From Peptococcaceae bacterium BRH_c8a (lineage in GTDB: Bacteria; Bacillota; Desulfotomaculia; Desulfotomaculales; Desulfallaceae): a stretch of 64,000 bases of DNA. Position numbers and translations under genes: made by a program. Shown here piece after piece: positions 24,578 to 33,621 of this stretch (position 1 is the first letter of the stretch; the number at the start of each line of letters is the position of its first letter). The notes under the pieces were generated by a model. That model did no database searches, was not told the DNA's origin, and was given only the letters and a program-made list of their open reading frames with translations. The DNA lies in assembly GCA_000961575.1 (NCBI GenBank), contig LADP01000005.1:163815-227814 (forward strand). Direction: 5' to 3'.

Positions 24578-25231
24578 CTAGTGAATTTTAAAAAGACCTA
24601 GAGCAATGAGAATGAATCCCGGCAGGGTGCTTATTTTTTGGCTTAAACCGGTAGCTATGGCGCCCATGCCGGCCTGCAGTCCCAGGTAAGTGAGCGCGAA
24701 GTGCCCAATACCAACCATCAGCGCGGTGGGCAGGATACTAAAACCCAGCATGGATACGGCGAATCCCGCTGCAAAGGCGTCCAGCGCCAGGGCTAAACCC
24801 AGCAGGACAGCCTCCTTGGATGAAATGGTTCCTGATTTATCCAGGTCGGCCCGGGATGGTTCCCGTAGGATTTGAATCACCAGACCCAGGGAACGAATGT
24901 GAATTTTTATTATGGTACTGGGATTATCCTCATCCGGGGTCTCCTTACCACGGTTTTTACGCCTGCTTTCCTGCAGGGACTGAATTAGTACCCAAAGGCC
25001 GATGAGCAGTAAAATAACTCCGCCCAGCCTGTGGGCGAAGATTGGGGAAAAATAACCGGCCAGTGCGCTGCCCATCAGCATGGACATGGTTATTGCCCCC
25101 ATGGACATGATACTGATGATAGCCAGCGAGGTGACAGGCAGCTTGATATTGCGTACCCCGTACGCCACGCCGGCCGCAAAGGAATCCATGTTTAAAGCCA
25201 GCGCAAACAAAGCCAGGGCCAGCAACTCCAT
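24578..25231 (-). CDS. ytaF: Sporulation membrane protein YtaF (MntP-related)
   Basis: 217 residues, six membrane helices in two repeats. LNMDSFAAGVAYGVR near the N-terminus and LALDAFAAGFAVSML in the second half are the paired Asp motifs of the MntP/YtaF family. A hydrophilic loop (about 90-140) contains ADLDKSGTISSKE, an EF-hand-like DxDxSG loop that could bind calcium. YtaF is needed at a late stage of sporulation in Bacillus; its relatives export manganese. Located between coaE and mutM as in Bacillus. Confidence 0.88.
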   Translation of the reverse strand: MELLALALFALALNMDSFAAGVAYGVRNIKLPVTSLAIISIMSMGAITMSMLMGSALAGYFSPIFAHRLGGVILLLIGLWVLIQSLQESRRKNRGKETPDEDNPSTIIKIHIRSLGLVIQILREPSRADLDKSGTISSKEAVLLGLALALDAFAAGFAVSMLGFSILPTALMVGIGHFALTYLGLQAGMGAIATGLSQKISTLPGFILIALGLFKIH

Positions 25232-25320
25232 TCGACTTTCCCTCCCGTAGCGGTATCTTTGCCTCTTTAAATACTATGGCTGGGAAAGTCGAAGTGTGAT
25301 TGGCAGGCCGGGTCGCTAAT

Positions 25321-26151
25321 TTATGTATCTTTTTGGCAGGCGGTGCAGAAATAGGAACTGCGGCCCCCGACCTTGATGCGGGTGATAGCGGTGCCGCAGT
25401 ATGCACATGGCTGTCCTTCGCGGTTATACACCCGCAACAGTTCCTGGTAGTTTCCCTCGCGGCCGTCTCCGTCTACGTAGTCGCGCATGGACGTGCCCCG
25501 GTTGGCAATACCTTCTTGCAGCACCTCGATAATGGAGCGGTACAGACTGGCAATCTCACGGGTTGACAGGGTGCGAGCAATTCGCTCGGGATGAATGCGG
25601 GAGCGGTGCAAAGCTTCGTCGGCGTATATGTTGCCAATGCCGGCAATGAATGTCTGATCTAGTAGCAATGATTTTAGACGCACGCGCTTACGTTTAAGTT
25701 CCCGGCGCAGGAATTCACGAGAAAAATCATGGCCTAGCGGCTCAGGACCCAAATCTTTAAGCCCTTTAACCTGATCCAATTGCCGGGTCTGTGCTAGCAG
25801 AATACGGCCAAACTGGCGCATGTCGGCGAAACGAAGTTCATTTCCGTCGCTGAGATGAAACACCACGTGGGTATGCCGTGGCGGGGGGGCTTCGGGCCGG
25901 GCATAAACAAGCCGTCCGGTCATGCGTAGATGTACTACCAGTACGCCGCCGCCGGATAAGTGGATAAGCAGATATTTGCCCCGGCGGCCCAGTCGGGTAA
26001 TTTTTTTTCCGGAGACCCCGGCGGTAAATTCCGCGAGGCCGGGTTCCCGAATAATCTTGGGCATCTCTATATTTACGCCGGTTATTGTTAGGCCGGCCAG
26101 ATTCTTTTCTAAGGTATTCTTAACTGTTTCTACTTCCGGCAGTTCGGGCAT
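25321..26151 (-). CDS. mutM: Formamidopyrimidine-DNA glycosylase
   Basis: 276 residues, normal length. The catalytic N-terminal Pro-Glu is in MPELPEVETVK, the helix-two-turn-helix contains QTFIAGIGNIYADEAL, and the zinc finger is CAYCGTAITRIKVGGRSSYF-C-xx-C. It excises 8-oxoguanine and Fapy lesions. It lies 4 bases after the polA stop, hence cotranscribed. Confidence 0.96.
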   Translation of the reverse strand: MPELPEVETVKNTLEKNLAGLTITGVNIEMPKIIREPGLAEFTAGVSGKKITRLGRRGKYLLIHLSGGGVLVVHLRMTGRLVYARPEAPPPRHTHVVFHLSDGNELRFADMRQFGRILLAQTRQLDQVKGLKDLGPEPLGHDFSREFLRRELKRKRVRLKSLLLDQTFIAGIGNIYADEALHRSRIHPERIARTLSTREIASLYRSIIEVLQEGIANRGTSMRDYVDGDGREGNYQELLRVYNREGQPCAYCGTAITRIKVGGRSSYFCTACQKDT

Positions 26152-26155
26152 TTGA

Positions 26156-28801
26156 CTACACCTTTCTCACGTCGTACCAATTTGGCCCTGTTTTAAGATC
26201 TACCACTAGAGGTACGTCAAGCTGCAATGCATTTTGCATATATTCGCGCACCATTTGTTTGGCCTGCTCCAATTCGCCTGCCGGCACGTCGAATATAAGC
26301 TCGTCGTGCACCTGCAATATCATCTTGGTTTCCATACCCCGGTTCTTCAATTCTTCATTTATTCTAACCATGGCCAGTTTAATTATGTCTGCGGCACTGC
26401 CCTGGATGGGCGTGTTAACTGCGGTACGTTCGCCGAAGGCACGGGTCATGCGGTTGGAACTGAACAGATCCGGCAAGTAACGGCGGCGGTTTAGCATAGT
26501 GGTGGCGTAGCCTTGGTCTTTGGCCTCGGCAATTTTGCGGCTAATGAAATCTTTCACCCCGCTGTAACGGGCAAAATAACTCCTAATATAATCGCCGGCC
26601 TCAGCCCGGCTAACCCGGATGTCTCGGGCTAGTCCAAAGTCGCTGATGCCGTAAACAATGCCAAAATTTACCGCTTTGGCCCGGCTGCGCAGTTCCGCTG
26701 TCACCTGTTCCATGGGCACCCCGAACACCTCCGAAGCAGTACGGGTGTGAATGTCCTGGCTTTTAATAAAAGCGTCCACCAGATTGGTATCCCCGGACAT
26801 GTGGGCCAAAATGCGCAGTTCAACCTGCGAATAGTCCGCCGCCAGAATCACGTTGCCTTCCCGGCGGGGGATAAAACACCGCCGGATTTTACGGCCCTGT
26901 TCCAGTCGAATGGGGATATTTTGCAAATTCGGTTCCGAACTGGATAGCCGGCCGGTGGTGGTGACATTTTGATGGAACGTGGTATGGATGCGCCCTGTAA
27001 AAGGATTAATCAGTGCGGCTAGACCGTCGATATAAGTTGACTTTAACTTGGCAAGTTGACGGTATTCTAAAATTTGGCTGACTATTTCGTGGGATGCAGC
27101 TAGTTCTTCCAACACCGAGGCATCAGTGGAATAGCCAGTCTTGGTACGTTTAATTACCGGCAAGTTAAGTTTTTCAAAAAGTATGTGACCTAACTGTTTG
27201 GTGGAGTTAATATTGAATTTCTCGCCTGCCAGGCGGTAAATTTCCAGTACCAGTTGGTCTATCTGCCGGCCTGTTTCCTCGCCCATATCACGCAGTACGT
27301 CCGGGTTTATCGCTACACCGTCAATTTCCATTTCGGCCAGTATGGATACCAGAGGCAATTCCACGTCGTAATAAAGCCTGTCCATGCCCAGTTCGGTCAA
27401 CTTAGTGTCCAGGATGCCGGTCAGTCTGCTGAGGATCTCTGCGCCGGCAGCTAGGGCGGGCTCGTCTTCTACAGGCAGTATTAGGTTCATATACTGAGCT
27501 GCCAGAGTGGATGGTGTGGTCTGGGATGTCCCGGGGTTTAAAAGGTAGGCGGCCAAAGCTGCATCGAAGGACAAACCTTCCAACCGGCGGTTGTGCCGGT
27601 GCAGCAACCAAATGGCTTGTTTGCCGTTAAAACACAGTTTGCCCGGGCGGGAGCAGGCGCACAGGTCGCCGACAAGATCTAAAGCGGCGGGCTGTTCTCG
27701 CACCGGCAGTAGATAAACCGTGCCGTTTTCAGGCACCAGTACGGCCCGGTTGATGCCGCGTTCCCGGTTGCCTTCCAGCAGCAGTGCAACCTTATCGGCA
27801 GCGCCGGCCATTTCTCTTAAGTCATGCAATGCCTGTTCGGTGGCGGGGCTATCGTAATGCACCCGGTAGGTATCTGTTCCGGCGTTGTCGCCGGACGGCT
27901 GTTTCGGGGTGCCGGGCAACCCTTCCTGGTTGCCCACCTTGTCAATGATGCTGCGGACCAGGGTTTTAAACTCCAACCGGCTGAATATTTCCAGCAGTGC
28001 CTGGTAATTTGGGCCGGGCCAGTGCAGTGTTTGGTGGTCGAACTCCAGTGGTGTTTGGCAGTCAATGGTGCCCAACTGTTTGGATAACAGCGCCTGGTCT
28101 TTGTATTCAACTATCTTATTACGCCAGCGGGGCGGCAGCCCGGCCGCGTTTTCTACGACCTTTTCCAAGGATCCGTATTCCTGAATCAACTTCATCGCTG
28201 TTTTTTCGCCAATTCCCGGCACGCCAGGGATATTATCCGACGTGTCTCCCATGAGGCCTTTGATATCAATCAGCTGGGACGGGGTGACGCCATAGCGATC
28301 CCATACCCGCCCTTCGTCGTATTCTTCAGTCTCAGTAATGCCTTTCTGGGTCAGCATTACTTTCACCCGCGGCGAAACAAGCTGCAGCGCGTCCCGGTCA
28401 CCGGTAAGAATCACGCTTTCCAGGTTGCTGCTTGCGGCGATGCAGGTCAGTGTGCCGATGATGTCGTCAGCTTCGTAATTATCCAGTTCCAAAAAGGGTA
28501 TGCGCATACAATTGAGCACTTCCTTGACCACGGGGAACTGGGGTTTCAACTCGGGTGGGGTGGCTGTACGCTTGGCCTTGTATTCGGCGTAGCTCTCATG
28601 CCTGAAAGTGGTTCTTCCTTTGTCAAAAGCCACTGCGATATAGTCTGGTTCCACCAACTGAAGCACCTTCAACAGCATGGTGGTGAAACCGTAAACTGCG
28701 TTGGTCACTGTGCCGTCGCTGGTAGACAGTGGCGGCAGGGCGTGAAACGCGCGGTGAATCAGGCTGTTGCCGTCGATGATTAAAAAACGATTATGGGACA
28801 T
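26156..28801 (-). CDS. polA: DNA polymerase I
   Basis: 881 residues. Domains: 5'-nuclease (about 1-290; RFLIIDGNSLIHRAFHAL, GDRDALQLV, GLMGDTSDNIPGVPGIGEKT), a degenerate 3'-5' exonuclease domain (about 310-480) without the Asp/Glu metal ligands, and the polymerase domain with DYSQVELRILAHMSGD, RAKAVNFGIVYGISDFG and QVHDELIFDVP. Loss of proofreading is normal for Bacillus-type Pol I. The track start at 28969 adds 56 residues without homology; the ATG at 28801 with AAGGAAGG is correct. Function: Okazaki fragment processing and repair synthesis. Confidence 0.95.
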   Translation of the reverse strand: MSHNRFLIIDGNSLIHRAFHALPPLSTSDGTVTNAVYGFTTMLLKVLQLVEPDYIAVAFDKGRTTFRHESYAEYKAKRTATPPELKPQFPVVKEVLNCMRIPFLELDNYEADDIIGTLTCIAASSNLESVILTGDRDALQLVSPRVKVMLTQKGITETEEYDEGRVWDRYGVTPSQLIDIKGLMGDTSDNIPGVPGIGEKTAMKLIQEYGSLEKVVENAAGLPPRWRNKIVEYKDQALLSKQLGTIDCQTPLEFDHQTLHWPGPNYQALLEIFSRLEFKTLVRSIIDKVGNQEGLPGTPKQPSGDNAGTDTYRVHYDSPATEQALHDLREMAGAADKVALLLEGNRERGINRAVLVPENGTVYLLPVREQPAALDLVGDLCACSRPGKLCFNGKQAIWLLHRHNRRLEGLSFDAALAAYLLNPGTSQTTPSTLAAQYMNLILPVEDEPALAAGAEILSRLTGILDTKLTELGMDRLYYDVELPLVSILAEMEIDGVAINPDVLRDMGEETGRQIDQLVLEIYRLAGEKFNINSTKQLGHILFEKLNLPVIKRTKTGYSTDASVLEELAASHEIVSQILEYRQLAKLKSTYIDGLAALINPFTGRIHTTFHQNVTTTGRLSSSEPNLQNIPIRLEQGRKIRRCFIPRREGNVILAADYSQVELRILAHMSGDTNLVDAFIKSQDIHTRTASEVFGVPMEQVTAELRSRAKAVNFGIVYGISDFGLARDIRVSRAEAGDYIRSYFARYSGVKDFISRKIAEAKDQGYATTMLNRRRYLPDLFSSNRMTRAFGERTAVNTPIQGSAADIIKLAMVRINEELKNRGMETKMILQVHDELIFDVPAGELEQAKQMVREYMQNALQLDVPLVVDLKTGPNWYDVRKV

Positions 28802-28961
28802 CGGAGTTACCTTCCTTTTAAATTTATGATTCAGTATTTTCCACAGCTCGGACATAAATACCTGCCTGCAGTTCCTTATTGCCCCAATTAGTCGTTTGGT
28901 TACGGCAGGACTTTGGTTTAGGGTGGTCGAAATATATAAGCAATGACTGGAGGTTGCGAAA

Positions 28962-30410
28962 ATGCCCAAACGGTTGGCTTTTCTAATAGTCCTTTTACTG
29001 GCGTTTTTTTCTTGGGTGTGGCCGGCCGTTGCGGCGGATGAGAAAAGTGAAGACCCGGCACTGATTATGGAAGTAATGGAATTGGTTCGGGATTATCATT
29101 TATATGATCCGGAGCCGGGAGTTTTAACCGACGGAGCTATCCGGGGCATGCTGTACGAGATTGGCGACCCGTATGCCGATTACTTTGACCCTGAAACACT
29201 GCAGAGTTTTACCGATTCGCTAAACGGTGATCTTATCGGTGTAGGGGTGGAACTGATAAGCCATGATGGTTACCCTGTTGTGATTGGTGTTTTCCCGGGT
29301 ACCCCCGCCCAGCGGGGCGGTTTACAGATTGATGACCTGATTATAGCTGTGGATGGCAATAGTACGGTTGACCGGCCTTTAGACGAAGTAGCCGCGGAAA
29401 TACGCGGCCCCCAAGATACCAGGGTGTTACTGACCATCAGTCGCGGGGACAAAGAGTTTGATGTGACTTTGCAGCGGGCAGAAGTACACGTGCCATCGGT
29501 GAATTATGAAATGCTGGCCGGTAAAACCGGTTATATTGCAGTAAATTCTTTTGGTTCACATACTACTGGTGAGTTTGAGTCTGCACTCAGGGAATTGCGC
29601 AGGATGGAAATGTCGACCTTAATTATTGACCTGCGGGGCAACGGGGGCGGTTACTTACACGAAGCTGTTGACATGCTGGACAATTTCTTACCCGCTCGTT
29701 CGGTGGTAGTATACAGCGTGGATAACAGAGACCTTACAGAGGAAATTCGCACCAATCAGGCTCCTACAGTGACAGATATACCAATGGTAGTGATTACAGA
29801 TCTGAACAGTGCCAGTTCTTCAGAGATTCTAGCCGGAGCGCTCAGGGATTACGGACTGGCCAGGCTGGTGGGAGGCGTTACTTACGGTAAGGGCGTTGTA
29901 CAAACAATGATTCCTTTAAGTAACGGTGGTGCCCTGAAAATTACTACAGCCAGATACCTTACTCCTGCGGGTACTGATATAGACCTTACCGGGCTGCGGC
30001 CCGATCACCAGGTGCTTACTCAGGCCATGCAAAAAGAGGTGGCCTGGCAGTTGTTAAATCCCCTTGATAATCCGAACCTCAGCTTTATAACCGGTGAAGA
30101 AGCTCTGTTAAACGGGCGTAAAACAGGTCTGATACTGGATGTGCTAAACGTGGGGGGGCGGGAGTATTTGCCCATACGGCCGGTACTGGAGTCTATGTTG
30201 TACCAGGTGTATGGGGAAGAAGAAAAATTGCGTGTAGTCGACGAGAAAAAAGAAAAAATGGAGTTCCAGATAGATGGTAATGGTTCTGTCAGTGGTTCGG
30301 ACATCATCATCAAAGAAGGAGTCGAATATATTGCCGTAGATTTATTTCCCCAGCTGAATATAAATGTTAATAGGGATGGAAAAGTTTATAAACTGGAGCG
30401 TTGGTTATAA
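28962..30410 (+). CDS. S41-family C-terminal processing protease
   Basis: 482 residues: signal peptide (about 1-25), N-terminal helical region, PDZ domain (about 85-165; GVELISHDGYPVVIGVFPGT, GDLIIAVDG-like), S41 catalytic core with Ser in NSASSSEILAGALR and Lys in GVTYGKGVVQTMI, and a C-terminal stalk-like domain (about 385-482; REYLPIRPVLESML, VEYIAVDLFPQL) resembling copper-amine-oxidase N-like repeats. It should cleave secreted or membrane proteins outside the cell. Related CtpA/CtpB proteases act in sporulation signalling. Divergent from polA. Confidence 0.9.
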   Translation: MPKRLAFLIVLLLAFFSWVWPAVAADEKSEDPALIMEVMELVRDYHLYDPEPGVLTDGAIRGMLYEIGDPYADYFDPETLQSFTDSLNGDLIGVGVELISHDGYPVVIGVFPGTPAQRGGLQIDDLIIAVDGNSTVDRPLDEVAAEIRGPQDTRVLLTISRGDKEFDVTLQRAEVHVPSVNYEMLAGKTGYIAVNSFGSHTTGEFESALRELRRMEMSTLIIDLRGNGGGYLHEAVDMLDNFLPARSVVVYSVDNRDLTEEIRTNQAPTVTDIPMVVITDLNSASSSEILAGALRDYGLARLVGGVTYGKGVVQTMIPLSNGGALKITTARYLTPAGTDIDLTGLRPDHQVLTQAMQKEVAWQLLNPLDNPNLSFITGEEALLNGRKTGLILDVLNVGGREYLPIRPVLESMLYQVYGEEEKLRVVDEKKEKMEFQIDGNGSVSGSDIIIKEGVEYIAVDLFPQLNINVNRDGKVYKLERWL

Positions 30411-30471
30411 CTGGTTTTAAGCTTGATATACCTATGGATTAACCGGTTTAACCGGGAGGAGGTGCTCTTGG

Positions 30472-31812
30472 ATGCCAGATAAACAGTCTCTGTGTGGTGA
30501 CGGTAAAAAGAAGGGATCAGGCTGCGAAAATAATAGCAATGTAATTGATTTAAGCCAGTACCGCCGGTGGCGCAGGGGGCAGCATCTCCGCAGGAGCTTG
30601 GCTGAATTTGCCGACAGCGAAATTTTCACTGAAGAAATAGACATCGCCCGGGAAATTTACTTTAGCGTATTGGATCCAGATTTAGTTGATGAAAAAGACG
30701 ATTTCCTAATGGAGCGATTTTTTGAATGGTTTATTTTTGATTACCGGATCCGCGGGAAATCGATTTTAGATTATTTCGGCATGACCGGAGGCCTTGCCCG
30801 CGATGAAAAGGTTTTGCTGGAAAAGTGGAAGCGGGCTAGGAGTTCAGTTTACCAGGTGTTACAATTAGGGAACGAATATGAAATCACCTTGCGGGACGTA
30901 ATTCGTAACAAAGATATGAAAGTTAGGGATCGTCAGGCTGCCTGCGAAATTGAACCGGGTCATATGCTGTATATTCGCGTACTGCCCCTGGGCGAAGAAA
31001 ACGAATTTTCCACCGGCGGACTGATTTTGCCCGGGTATTTTGAAAGTTATCTGCTGAACAGAGTAAAAATAGACTCTGAGGTTTTTTGGAGCAAACGAAA
31101 CCGGCGGGGTAGTTGGGACATTTATCTGCGGGATCGGGCCCATATGTTAAACGCTATGGTTATGGAGATGGGAACACTATGGGAATTGCCGGAGGAAAGA
31201 TCTGATCCTAAAATAAAACCAGACTCACAAGAAATAGCTGATGATGTTGAGCCGGGTCGGCAGCCGAACAACGTACTGGATTATTTTTATGACCGCTGGA
31301 TTAATGAACCCATGGATCTACTGATGGGAAAAACTCCGCTAGAGGCTTATAAAACAAAGCCCGGCCGTGAAAAGTTGCAAAAGCTGCTTTTAAAGCTGGA
31401 AAAAGTAGGAGATGTAGGCTCCCAACCGTCCATGGATTTATCCGTATTGTGGAAAAGATTAAGCTCTGAACAGGAGCATTCAGACACTGGTGGCAAAAAA
31501 AATATCTCTGACATTAATACCGGTGACGGGGATGTAGCAGCTTTAATTAGCGACGGTTTGCAAAGAATGGGGTACCAATCACAGCAGGTGAACAATGCTG
31601 TTGATATGTGGCGGCAATACCAAGACCTGGCCAGCCCTACCTTTAGAAAGCCTGGCGCTTGGGCAGCAGCGGTGATATATGCACTGGCCAGATCTCAGGG
31701 GAATGATGGGGTTAACCAAAACCTTTTGGCGCAGATGTTTAACGTATCTGCTACCACTATCTCCAACAACTACAGTAGCATCCGACGCACCCTCCAACTT
31801 GACGGTAAATAG
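30472..31812 (+). CDS. Uncharacterised protein with C-terminal TFIIB/cyclin-like repeat
   Basis: 446 residues, no signal peptide or membrane segment. The N-terminal ~240 residues are charged with YFSVLDPDLVDEKDDFLMER and look like a beta-rich module around 130-200 (EIEPGHMLYIRVLPLGEENE). Around residue 265-305 is NEPMDLLMGKTPLEAYKTK, a motif I have seen in diverse uncharacterised proteins. The last ~80 residues (FRKPGAWAAAVIYALARSQG, LLAQMFNVSATTISNNY) follow the cyclin-fold pattern of archaeal/eukaryotic TFB/TFIIB repeats, with the final helix like a DNA-recognition HTH. This suggests a nucleic-acid-binding role but no function is known. GGGAGGAGG precedes the ATG. It lies between the S41 protease and a DedA gene on the same strand. 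Confidence 0.7.
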   Translation: MPDKQSLCGDGKKKGSGCENNSNVIDLSQYRRWRRGQHLRRSLAEFADSEIFTEEIDIAREIYFSVLDPDLVDEKDDFLMERFFEWFIFDYRIRGKSILDYFGMTGGLARDEKVLLEKWKRARSSVYQVLQLGNEYEITLRDVIRNKDMKVRDRQAACEIEPGHMLYIRVLPLGEENEFSTGGLILPGYFESYLLNRVKIDSEVFWSKRNRRGSWDIYLRDRAHMLNAMVMEMGTLWELPEERSDPKIKPDSQEIADDVEPGRQPNNVLDYFYDRWINEPMDLLMGKTPLEAYKTKPGREKLQKLLLKLEKVGDVGSQPSMDLSVLWKRLSSEQEHSDTGGKKNISDINTGDGDVAALISDGLQRMGYQSQQVNNAVDMWRQYQDLASPTFRKPGAWAAAVIYALARSQGNDGVNQNLLAQMFNVSATTISNNYSSIRRTLQLDGK

Positions 31813-31855
31813 CGTATAAACGCAGGATTGGTGTTTTTAAGAGCGGGGTTGTTTT

Positions 31856-32497
31856 ATGAGCGTAATTCTGGGCGCGTTGAACGCGGTTTTAGAATTTATG
31901 GTACATGAAGTAACTGCTTTTATTGCCTCCCTGGGGTACTGGGGTATTGCATTGGGGATGGCCATCGAAAGCGCTTGTATACCACTACCAAGTGAAGTTA
32001 TACTGCCATTTGGCGGCTATCTGGTTTCCACAGGGCAGTTGAATTTTTTTGGGGCTGCTATGGCAGGCACCATGGGCGGCTTGGGTGGTTCAATTGTATC
32101 TTACTATATCGGTTACAAAGGTGGTCGGCCATTTCTGAGGAAATACGGCCGGCTTTTCGGCTTTTCTGAAAAACATTTCTTGCAGGCCGAGGAGTGGTTT
32201 GGACGTTACGGTGAGGCCACCGTGTTTTTTACCCGCCTGATGCCAGTAGTACGCACGTTTATCTCTTTGCCAGCCGGCATTTCGGGGATGAACTTTTATA
32301 AATTTGTTTTATATTCTTTCCTTGGTTCACTGCCCTGGTGTTTTTTTCTTACTTACCTGGGTCTCAAACTTGGCGAAAACTGGTTGGCTCTAAAACCGTG
32401 GTTCCACCGGATGGACATTTTAATCGTGGCGGGCATCCTGGCACTGCTGGCATGGTGGCTGATTAAGAGGCACCGGAACAAAAAACTCTGGATCTAA
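31856..32497 (+). CDS. DedA family membrane protein
   Basis: 213 residues. Typical pattern: GIALGMAIESACIPLPSEVI, GGLGGSIVSYYIGYKGGRP and FFTRLMPVVRTFISLPAGIS (the family's conserved FxRxxPxxR motif), with a basic tail KRHRNKKLWI. Likely a lipid-flipping or envelope-homeostasis protein. It is closer to the classical DedA/YngC type than the protein at 5350-5991, which has less conserved ends. Confidence 0.9.
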   Translation: MSVILGALNAVLEFMVHEVTAFIASLGYWGIALGMAIESACIPLPSEVILPFGGYLVSTGQLNFFGAAMAGTMGGLGGSIVSYYIGYKGGRPFLRKYGRLFGFSEKHFLQAEEWFGRYGEATVFFTRLMPVVRTFISLPAGISGMNFYKFVLYSFLGSLPWCFFLTYLGLKLGENWLALKPWFHRMDILIVAGILALLAWWLIKRHRNKKLWI

Positions 32498-32501
32498 ATA
32501 G

Positions 32502-32638
32502 TTTCCCCTGAAAAACTAAGCATAACTGGGGTTTGGTGTTAATCGGAGGGTTACGTAGGAGCTCGCTCAAGCATAACGGCGAGTAGTAACCCGGAGATTA
32601 ACACCAAACCCCTTACCAAGACTTTTTCAGGAGACACT
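32502..32638. repeat. 137-base imperfect palindrome
   Basis: GGGGTTTGGTGTTAATC at 32528-32544 is exactly inverted at 32596-32612. Outer arms CCCCTGAAAAACT and AGACTTTTTCAGGAG match with few mismatches, and inner parts GGTTAC/GTAACC and CTCGC/GCGAG continue the symmetry. The whole would fold into one long hairpin in RNA or DNA. It lies between the converging dedA and pdaB genes. It could be a small RNA, a MITE-like element or a binding platform. No coding capacity. Confidence 0.75.
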
Positions 32639-32658
32639 AAATAGTTACCAATAAAGAT

Positions 32659-32697
32659 AAAATGCGAAGGAGAAATATCTCCTTCGCATTTTTTATT
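32659..32697. terminator. Bidirectional terminator between dedA and pdaB
   Basis: AAAATGCGAAGGAG/CTCCTTCGCATTTT with a six-base loop and T runs on both sides. Confidence 0.85.
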
Positions 32698-32743
32698 GGC
32701 CTTTGCTCCATAATACTTATTGTAAGTGTGACAAAAAGTTCTT

Positions 32744-33505
32744 TTAGTCAATAACACCCGGACCATGCTTAAGCAATTCAGAAACCGTCACTAATTTGTA
32801 GCCCTTTTCCCGCAGGCCGTCTATCACAGCTGGTAGTGCCGCCGGGGTACGATCACAGGTGTCACTGGCATGCATTAAGATGATGGCACCCGGGTGTGCT
32901 TTCTCCAGTACCCGGTTTATAATCTGATCCACGGAGCGGTCTTTCATCCAGTCCAGGGAATCGTCACTCCATTGGATCACTTTATAATCCAGCTCCTGAG
33001 CCGTGTTCAGAACCATATCGTTCCAGTGTCCGTTAGGCGTACGAATTAAGCGGGGACTCACCCCGGTGACCTCTTTAATGGATTCATGGGCGGTCATCAT
33101 ATCACTTTTGACCCACTCACTGCTTCGGTCGCCGTAGTTTACATGTTCATTGCCATGGCTGGCAATTTCATGCCCCTCGGCGGCCAGTCTTTTAGGAAAC
33201 TCCGGGTATTTTTTTACCCACGGACCGCTTAAAAAGAAGGTTGATTTCACATCTTTGTCTTTAAGGATATCCATTATCGGCCCCGGCACTTTGGTGCCCC
33301 AGCTTATGTCAAAGGTAAGCGCAACTATCTTTTCATCGGTTTGTACCTTGTAGATGGCGTGCGGTTTAGGCTCCACCGTAGCTGGAACGGTGTTTTGCTG
33401 CAGCATCACCACGAAAAGGACGGCGGATATAACCAGTAGTGTGCCCATCATCAAATTGCGTCTGAGCTTACGCATGTTCAGCAGGTAAATACGCACATCT
33501 TTCAC
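32744..33505 (-). CDS. pdaB: Polysaccharide deacetylase, PdaB type
   Basis: 253 residues: membrane anchor about 18-36, then an NodB-homology domain (about 60-250). Catalytic pieces: ALTFDISWGTKV, the metal His pair in EIASHGNEHVNYG, RTPNGHWND, and IILMHASD. The DISWG form is typical for PdaB, which is needed to keep the spore cortex stable after engulfment. In place of the usual TFDDG the protein has TFDIS, as in PdaB. Start is GTG 33505 behind GGAG; GTG 33496 behind AGAGGTG is an alternative. Confidence 0.88.
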   Translation of the reverse strand: MKDVRIYLLNMRKLRRNLMMGTLLVISAVLFVVMLQQNTVPATVEPKPHAIYKVQTDEKIVALTFDISWGTKVPGPIMDILKDKDVKSTFFLSGPWVKKYPEFPKRLAAEGHEIASHGNEHVNYGDRSSEWVKSDMMTAHESIKEVTGVSPRLIRTPNGHWNDMVLNTAQELDYKVIQWSDDSLDWMKDRSVDQIINRVLEKAHPGAIILMHASDTCDRTPAALPAVIDGLREKGYKLVTVSELLKHGPGVID

Positions 33506-33621
33506 CTCTTTACTCCTTACATAATTATCAAGCTGTTTAATTTTTATTTGCCTGTTATGGGCTGTATGTCCAAAGTTTGGGTTTTTGGAGATGGAAATAT
33601 TTCCAGGAAGGGTGAACGATC

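Noticed and set aside
25300-25566. 88-residue plus-strand ORF and other long antisense ORFs over mutM, thrS and infC
   Set aside because: All are shadows in GC-rich coding regions; the opposite strand holds clear conserved genes.
27900-28300. Missing exonuclease residues in PolA as an oddity
   Set aside because: Loss of the 3'-5' exonuclease ligands is common in Firmicute Pol I.
28802-28969. N-terminal extension of polA by 56 residues
   Set aside because: The conserved Pol I start (SHNRFLIIDGNS) begins at the ATG at 28801 with a good ribosome site; the extension overlaps the ctp start.
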